This document shows, in pieces, positions 58,930-64,000 of a stretch of DNA of 64,000 nt (position 1 is its first letter; the number at the start of each line of letters is the position of its first letter). This DNA comes from Ashinkailepas kermadecensis. Lineage: Eukaryota > Arthropoda > Thecostraca > Neolepadidae. Position numbers and translations under genes: made by a program. Location of the stretch: contig JAOTOM010004961.1 in assembly GCA_034440615.1 (NCBI GenBank), positions 282,001-346,000 of the forward strand, in the 5' to 3' direction. The notes beneath the pieces are model-generated. The model was not told where the DNA came from. It saw only the letters and a program-made list of their open reading frames with translations, and made no database searches.

Positions 58930-59808
58930 CGGGAAGCCGTCGAGCACCGTCTGCAATAGCAGACGTGCCTCCTCGTCTCTGTCGGCCGTCAGACGAACCT
59001 CGTCCAGTCGTATGTCAGTTTTTGACCTTGTGATCTCGTTGCTGATTATTGTGGACACCGACACGGCGTCGTCATCTTCGGCAAGCTCGTCTTCCTTTGA
59101 AGGATCTTGTGTTGGCGCCCTGGATAGCGCGTCTGGACCTTGGTGATCTTTTCCCCGCCGCCAGCTTGCAGTCAGGTGCCATTCCATCAGCTTCTCTCGT
59201 AAGCGCTGTAGACGGGGATTTTCTATCTCGTCTAAGTTTTTGGAATTCAGGATCGGAATGAGCGGACGGTGATCCACAAGCAGATCAAGATGCTGCAACC
59301 CACCGAGGAAAAGGCGGCATTTGCGGCACGCCCATGCTACCGCCAGTAGCTCTAACTCGATAGTGGCGTATCGAGTCTCTGCGTCCGACAGGAATCGCGA
59401 GCCGGCTTGTACTACACGCCATGTGCCATCTGGCTGTTTCTGCTGCAGCAGAAAGCCCAGCCCTTTGAGCCGACTGGCGTCTGTCGACAACAACGTTGGG
59501 CGCTTCGGGTCGTAATATGCCAGTGTGCGCACCGACGACAAAGCAGCGCGTGCCTTTTGGAACGCCACGTCATGACACTCGTCCCAACTAAAAGTTCTCC
59601 TGGTACTCAACAGGTGGCGGAGCGGCTCTAGCAGCTCCGCCGTCTCATCGGAGAAAGGGGCGACTTGATTGACTAGGCCGAAGAAACGGCGTAGATCCGT
59701 AAGGGACTGTGGCGCTGGGAATGACGCTATCGCGCTGGTTAGGTCAGGATCCGGCACGTAGCCATACTCAGAGACGATGAAGCCGGCGAACTTGACTGAC
59801 TTCTGCAT
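58930..59808 (-). pseudogene. Gypsy RT thumb/connection and RNase H
   Basis: Begins VKFAGFIVSEYGYVPDP, then LRRFFGLVNQVAPF, YYDPKRPTLLSTDASRLKGL (RNase H first Asp), SRFLSDAETRYATIELELLA (Glu) and DHRPLIPILN (Asp), ending GKDHQGPDALSRAP (final Asp). All four RNase H acidic residues are present. A frameshift near 58930 leads to the integrase frame. Confidence 0.92.
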
Positions 59809-59819
59809 GTGCTGAACCT

Positions 59820-60448
59820 TGGCAGGATTCAGTTACTTGTCGTTCCCTGCAGCGGTCTAAGAACCGCTCGACCCTTTGCACGTGGTCCTCTTTTGTCTTG
59901 CTGTAGACGATGACGTCATCCACCAGTCGCTGGATACCGTCGATCCCACTGAAGCATTCATCCATCCTGCGATTGTAATGCTCGGATATAGACGATATGC
60001 CGTACGGTGCTCGGCAGAAGCGATACCGGCCGAAGGGCGTTATGAATGTTGTCAAGTGACGGCTGGACTCCTCCAGAGGGCACTGATGATACCCCTTTGC
60101 AGCGTCAAATACACTGAACCACCTAGCCTCTGATGCGGCGATTGATGCGACACATTCCGCTGGCGTACTGGACTGATACCTTTCCCGGAGGACCGATGCA
60201 TTCAGCTTCGACAGGTCCCAGCAGATACGAATTCCACCGCATTTCTTCGGTGCCACTACAATCGGTGCACACCACTCAGTCGGCTCAACGACTGGTTCGA
60301 TGATTTTTTCCTGCTGCAACTTGTCGAGTTCACTTCGAAGCTTTTCTCGATAGGCAAGTGGGATACGACGTGGTGCTCTGATAGCAAACGGAATTGCGCC
60401 CTCCTTCAGTTTAATTTTGAAAGTTTCTCCTGGCATGGCCAGCACAAC
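59820..60448 (-). pseudogene. Gypsy reverse transcriptase
   Basis: Minus-strand RT: the family-typical RRIPLAYREKLRSELDKL, IIEPVVEPTEWCAPIVVAPK, GGIRICWDLSKLN, FSVFDAAKGYHQCPL (first catalytic Asp), FGRYRFCRAPYGISS and LVDDVIVYSKT (the xxDD box as LVDD). A one-base indel near 59832 moves the continuation into the RNase H frame. Confidence 0.92.
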
Positions 60449-61117
60449 TCAATCGAGCACGTCAGGGTACTCATTCAGTGGTGCGGACGCTACCGAGTCA
60501 GCTTCTCGTGCTGCCAGCAATACCGCACTAGCTGCGCAATGGTGGCGCACTGCATTGTACTGGGAGCGACGACTGCCTGGGGACGGCGACCGTGAAGACG
60601 GGCATGGCCTCTCGGAAATGGGCAACTCTACCTGCTCGGCCTCCATTGCGGTCATGGCCGTGGATTGTGTGCTGAGTTGTCGCGGGTAATTCTCGGGTAT
60701 AACATGCAGACCCCGCGTCGTGCGCCAAGAGAGGATCAATCCCTTGACGCCTCTGATAATATGCACATCAGTCACGGTAGCGGGGCCTAGATGGATCCGT
60801 ACGGGGAGGCTACCAAGAGAACGCGCCGTTCGCCCATCGACGGCCGTCGGGTGCATAGTTGGGGGCCTCAAGCTATGGTTGTCATCTCCAATACGGGCCG
60901 CAAAATCTATCCCGGCAACAGTGACATCTGCTCCCGTGTCAGGGAGCGCGTTAATGCGGCCGCATTGCAGTCCCGATTCGGAAGTGACCTCCACCATTAT
61001 CCTGGGGGCCGGCACGATCGATACACACGCGAGGGTTATGGAGGACGCTGCAGGTCTCTGTGACACACGAGATCTACATTTCGCGGCAAAGTGTCCTGTC
61101 TCACCGCATTGCAGACA
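60449..61117 (-). pseudogene. Gypsy second zinc knuckle and aspartic protease
   Basis: Minus-strand frame from 61117: CLQCGETGHFAAKC knuckle, then from about 60940 ALPDTGADVTVAG, the DTGA active-site loop of a retropepsin, with a later hydrophobic LILSWRTTRGL where the ILG-like second motif is expected. It ends at an in-frame TGA (60451-60449) after NEYPDVLD; the same frame continues as the RT, so this is one nonsense mutation in a gag-pol type ORF. Confidence 0.88.
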
Positions 61118-61118
61118 C

Positions 61119-61891
61119 TAGTCGGTTTTACAGCGGAAATTTGCTCTCCCGTCTAGTCGCTTTTCATCCTTCCAAGTCATTCCTTGCTTCACCTAAACAT
61201 TCCAGACATGAACTAAAAAAAGTACATCGAAGAACATTGATTATTAACAAGAATTGATTTCACTCAATTTTCTCAGCTTTTTCATTGACAAAACTTGTTT
61301 CTTGGTGGTGAGAATAAACCGATTTTAGACTGATTGTTTTAGTATAATTTTCCTTAGACCATTTCATATTCCGAAACATATATCCCAGTACGCGGCAGCC
61401 AACAAATCAGTCGGTGCACGAGCGTCCTACTCGTGGGGTGTGTTGTTAATATTTATTAGTTGTGCGGCGTGAGCATGTCGGCAGTATCAGGTATGGATTT
61501 ATAACTTGGTTGACATGGATTAAGTGTACTTTTGTTATAATTTTCTGTATCGTTGCTCAGGAAATTGGCTTATAACCGCATCCTTCGCTAATTTAACCAC
61601 AGCGCCAATTTGTCATCTGGCAGTCATCCGTCGGCTGCCAGATACCGTAGAGCAGAGTGCAGTCTCGACGTAAATTAGAAATCGTATTGCAATTTGCTGA
61701 TATTCGCAAGTTTAATTCTACTTATTTCAGCAGCGTCAATAGTAAAACATATTTTGTTATTCAAACTCATGCGATAATTATATTTGGTGGTCGCTTTTAA
61801 TTTATGCAGATCACTATGCCGGGTCTTCTCCCTCTATCTTGTTCCTGAGACCACGTGACCTGGGAGCAAAGTTCCGCTGTAAAACCAACTA
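61119..61891. mobile_element. 769-bp TA-flanked inverted-repeat element (MITE-like) in gag
   Basis: The element occupies 61121-61889 between TA dinucleotides (61119-61120 and 61890-61891). The left end reads gtcggttttacagcggaaat and the right end, inverted, gttggttttacagcggaact; about 30 bp of terminal inverted repeat with three or four mismatches. AT-rich interior, no ORF. TA duplication and the absence of a transposase fit a non-autonomous Tc1/mariner-group element. It explains why the two gag knuckles are separated. Confidence 0.85.
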
Positions 61892-62764
61892 CTGTCTGTC
61901 CAGACCAGGACATCGGTCGGACCACCGGTGGTCGCGCCCGCATCGTGAGCAGTCTTCAATATATACTGGCTGGCATCCTCTGCTGCCGGCATCCAACGCG
62001 CTTCGCCGGCCCGAGTCCCGCTCTTCCCCGAACCACCCGGCTCGGTTGTTTCGCCGGCGGTGAATCGGCGTCTCTGCCGCGCCCCAGGCCGGGCCGCCGG
62101 ACCTGGCCTGCCGCGCGGCACCAGAGCGGCGACACGCTGCCATGGCTGCGCCCGTGATCTCGCTGGCGTCACGTGATGCGGCCTCCTCGGATCGACAGAT
62201 GTGCATAGCTTGCGCCAATGAGAGTTTCGGGATAGCACACAGCTTTTTGACCGTGTCTATGTCTCGCAGTCCGATCACGACACGATCACGTACCAAGGAC
62301 TCCCGACACGTAGCACAAAAACCACACTGACTGCTGATTTCTCTTAAGTCCGTCAAAAAGTCATCAAATGACTCACCCTCATGTTGCTCACGAAGATTGA
62401 ATGTCCGCCGTTGTAACACTTCATTGACCTGCCTGCGCGCATATGCTTGTAGTTGATCCAAAATCACTGAAATATCATTTCGATCACTGTCGGCGATATC
62501 AAGATTTGTAGCGGCTTTCAACGCCTCATCAGATAAACATGACCGTAGCACGGCCATCTGTACCGCCGTCGGTTGCGTGTATAGTCCAGATAACAGGGCG
62601 AAGTCGTCCCATCTCATAGGCCATGTTTTGAATCTCTCCCCGCGGTCTGTCGTGAAGTCGAGCTTCTCTGGTTGCATAGCTTTCGAAAGCCATCCAATGT
62701 CTCTGGGGCCAGCCACAGGCAAAAGCTGCTGTTCAGGTCGAGCATCCTGCTCCGGCTGCGCCAT
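61892..62764 (-). pseudogene. Gypsy gag, N-terminal part, interrupted
   Basis: From ATG 62764 on minus, about 291 codons. Contains KTWPMRWDDFALLSGL, the retrotransposon Gag capsid-like helix region, and further on FDDFLTDLREISSQCGFC, ending in a zinc knuckle CSRCGRDHRWSDRC. It is cut right after this by the TA-flanked element at 61121-61889; the second knuckle, CLQCGETGHFAAKC, continues at 61117. Upstream in-frame codons within the terminal repeat would allow a start at 62893, but the ATG at 62764 begins the retrotransposon-like sequence. Confidence 0.88.
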
Positions 62765-62765
62765 A

Positions 62766-62898
62766 GTTCGGTTCCACCCGACTCGGCTGTAGGACACGGT
62801 ACACTCACGAGGGCGTCTGAACCAGAACTGTATTTGCATTCCCGCGCTCAGCTGAGGTACGACCGTAGCGACATCTATTGGTTGCCAACTCAACCACC
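62766..62898 (-). repeat. 133-bp terminal repeat, 5' copy of the gypsy element
   Basis: On minus it starts ggtggttgagttggcaacca and ends ggtggaaccgaac, two bases before the gag ATG at 62764. The gag frame is open back through most of it. Confidence 0.9.
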
Positions 62899-64000
62899 TC
62901 CACTTCAGGAGGACACAACAGCTGTGCCGCTACCACATCAAAATCAAATCCACTAAAAATAATTCGGCACGCGCTGCTTTACGCCGGACAGATACGACAA
63001 GAGCCGATTAGGGCGCAAACTCCCACCATATAGTATCCAAATTGCCACGGCTCTCTCAGATAAAATAACCTTACAATGCCAGTCACTGCAGCTCGACCGC
63101 CCACTAGACCATTCTGGACTCTCAGTCAACCAAAGGTCGAGTACTTGCTCTCGGAAAAGAAATCCACTATCACATCGGCGGAAATTCTTGGCATCTTCCA
63201 CAAGTTCGCCGATGACAACAATCACAAAGCACTCGTATTCACGGATGGGTCGAAACACGAGGCTAAGGTAGGCATCGGCATCATTGGACCAGGCCTCAGA
63301 CTTTCCAAGCGTCTACCGGATAACTTCTCCATCTACTCCGCTGAAGCAATTGCCATTCTGTCCGTTATCTCCATTCTCATGAGGCGTAAAGTTAGAAACG
63401 TAGTAATTTGCTCAGACTCCAAATCCGTCCTTCAGTAAATTAGCAACACCCACGACTGTCCACATCCCGTCATTGATAGAATCCAACAAATCGTGGCCCA
63501 TAACGTAAACCTGAACATTTCCCTCCTTTGGATTCCCGGCCAAGCCAACATCCCAGGTAGCGAAGAGGCAGACCGGCTCGCAAAGCAAGCCTTAACATTG
63601 AACACTTACCCCAGTATGAAATATTCGGTAAACGATTGCAAAGCACTCCTACAACGCCACATTCGCCCACATGACCAGAACACATGGACACAACACAACT
63701 CAACACAACACAAATCCAACCACATCCACGCAATTAAACCAACGGTAGGCACATGGAACACATCAAATCAATCTCACCGACAAAAAGAGGTCATCATCAC
63801 TAGACTTAGAACTGGCTGCACAAAACTAGCACAGCCTCAATTAGAGGGTGACCAATATACAACACCTCACTGCGACACCTGCAACACCACGTTAAGCATA
63901 GACCACATCCTGCTAGACTGTAGTAGCTTTAGCTCTCAAGGACAACAACTTAAGGCATTCTGCCAAAGAGAGGGCATCACCATATCGCTTCCATCGCTTC
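62899..64000 (+). pseudogene. LINE copy B: post-RT linker, RNase H and C-terminal knuckle (partial)
   Basis: Resumes LINE coding after the gypsy insertion. RNase H residues: ALVFTDGSKHEAKVGIG (D), IYSAEAIAILSVI (E), VICSDSKSVLQ (D), then after a TAA at 63436-63438 LLWIPGQANIPGSEEADRLA (His replaced by Gln in the usual GH.G.., final D). A zinc-knuckle-like CDTCNTTLSIDHILLDC lies near 63870-63920. One stop and a frameshift (about 63060) make it inactive as it stands. The window ends before the 3' end. Confidence 0.9.

Larger units (their letters stand above)
57419..62898 (-). mobile_element. Ty3/gypsy-type LTR retrotransposon inserted in the LINE
   Basis: Minus-strand element bounded by 133-bp direct repeats (57419-57551 and 62766-62898). 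Order on minus is gag, protease, RT, RNase H, integrase, the Ty3/gypsy order; no envelope-like ORF. It interrupts LINE copy B between its RT tail and the RRTQQLC segment. Target-site duplication unclear. Gag begins right at the edge of the 5' repeat, so no leader or ordinary primer-binding site is seen. Inactive: gag is split by a 769-bp insertion, and pol has stops at about 60450 and 58676 and frameshifts near 59832 and 58930. Confidence 0.92.
52680..64000 (+). mobile_element. I-superfamily-like LINE copy B, interrupted, runs off the window
   Basis: Non-LTR retrotransposon in the order gag-like ORF1, APE endonuclease, RT, then (after the gypsy insertion at 57419-62898) RNase H and a terminal Cys/His knuckle. 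The coding sequence resumes beyond the insertion: the RT tail ends at about 57416 and RRTQQLCRYHIKIK follows from about 62910, the same segment that is contiguous in copy A (WKTQQLCHYNVKIK). A C-terminal RNase H points to the I superfamily (I, Nimb, LOA, Outcast) rather than Jockey proper. Several frameshifts and stops; the 3' end is outside the window. Confidence 0.9.

Noticed and set aside
57673..62898. Infectious retrovirus with envelope
   Set aside because: Gag, protease, RT, RNase H and integrase are all present, but there is no envelope-like ORF between integrase and the 3' repeat, and the coding sequence is broken at several points.

Overview
Eukaryotic genomic DNA, almost certainly from an arthropod and probably a crustacean (the barnacle-like GC-rich, CpG-retaining, repeat-heavy texture is only an impression). 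Reasons: one conserved gene is split into small exons by introns of 0.5 to about 16 kb, the coding exons give an arthropod-like paxillin, and the mobile elements are I/Jockey-like LINEs, a Ty3/gypsy element and tRNA-derived SINEs. There are no operons, ribosome binding sites or bacterial genes.

The backbone of the window is the 3' part of a paxillin gene on the + strand. Six exons are firm: 17890-18013 (LD4 motif), 29244-29429 (LD5 motif and start of LIM1), 30949-31122 (LIM1/LIM2), 31624-31854 (LIM2/LIM3), 42890-43010 (LIM3/LIM4) and 44067-44212 (end of LIM4 and stop). Their phases agree and together they give about 326 residues. A phase-compatible candidate upstream exon lies at 1635-1722. 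The N-terminal LD1-LD3 part is outside the window or unrecognised.

The introns and flanks are packed with about 30 different minisatellites and microsatellites (unit 2 to 127 bp, some over 2 kb long). Many have stop-free frames and produce long but spurious ORFs of up to 778 codons. Several arrays grow directly out of paxillin splice junctions: the LD4 donor, the LD5 acceptor, the LIM3 acceptor and the LIM3/4 donor. The LIM3/4 exon also appears to use a GC-AG donor.

From 34.7 kb onward transposons appear: an RT scrap inside an inverted repeat (34.8-35.2 kb), a decayed minus-strand LINE (38.6-41.6 kb), a second LINE fragment on + (41.7-42.8 kb) running almost into a paxillin exon, and an RT C-terminal scrap on minus at 48.1-48.5 kb. 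A ~0.9 kb foldback element lies at 51.0-51.9 kb. Downstream of paxillin (52.7-64.0 kb) is a nested set: a + strand LINE (gag-like ORF1, endonuclease, RT, RNase H) is split by a minus-strand Ty3/gypsy element (57419-62898, 133-bp terminal repeats), and that element's gag is split by a 769-bp TA-flanked inverted-repeat element (61121-61889). Three diverged copies of one tRNA-like SINE family lie at 2.3, 5.4 and 52.0 kb. Long stretches, notably 44.2-48.1 and 48.5-51.0 kb, contain no gene that I recognise.
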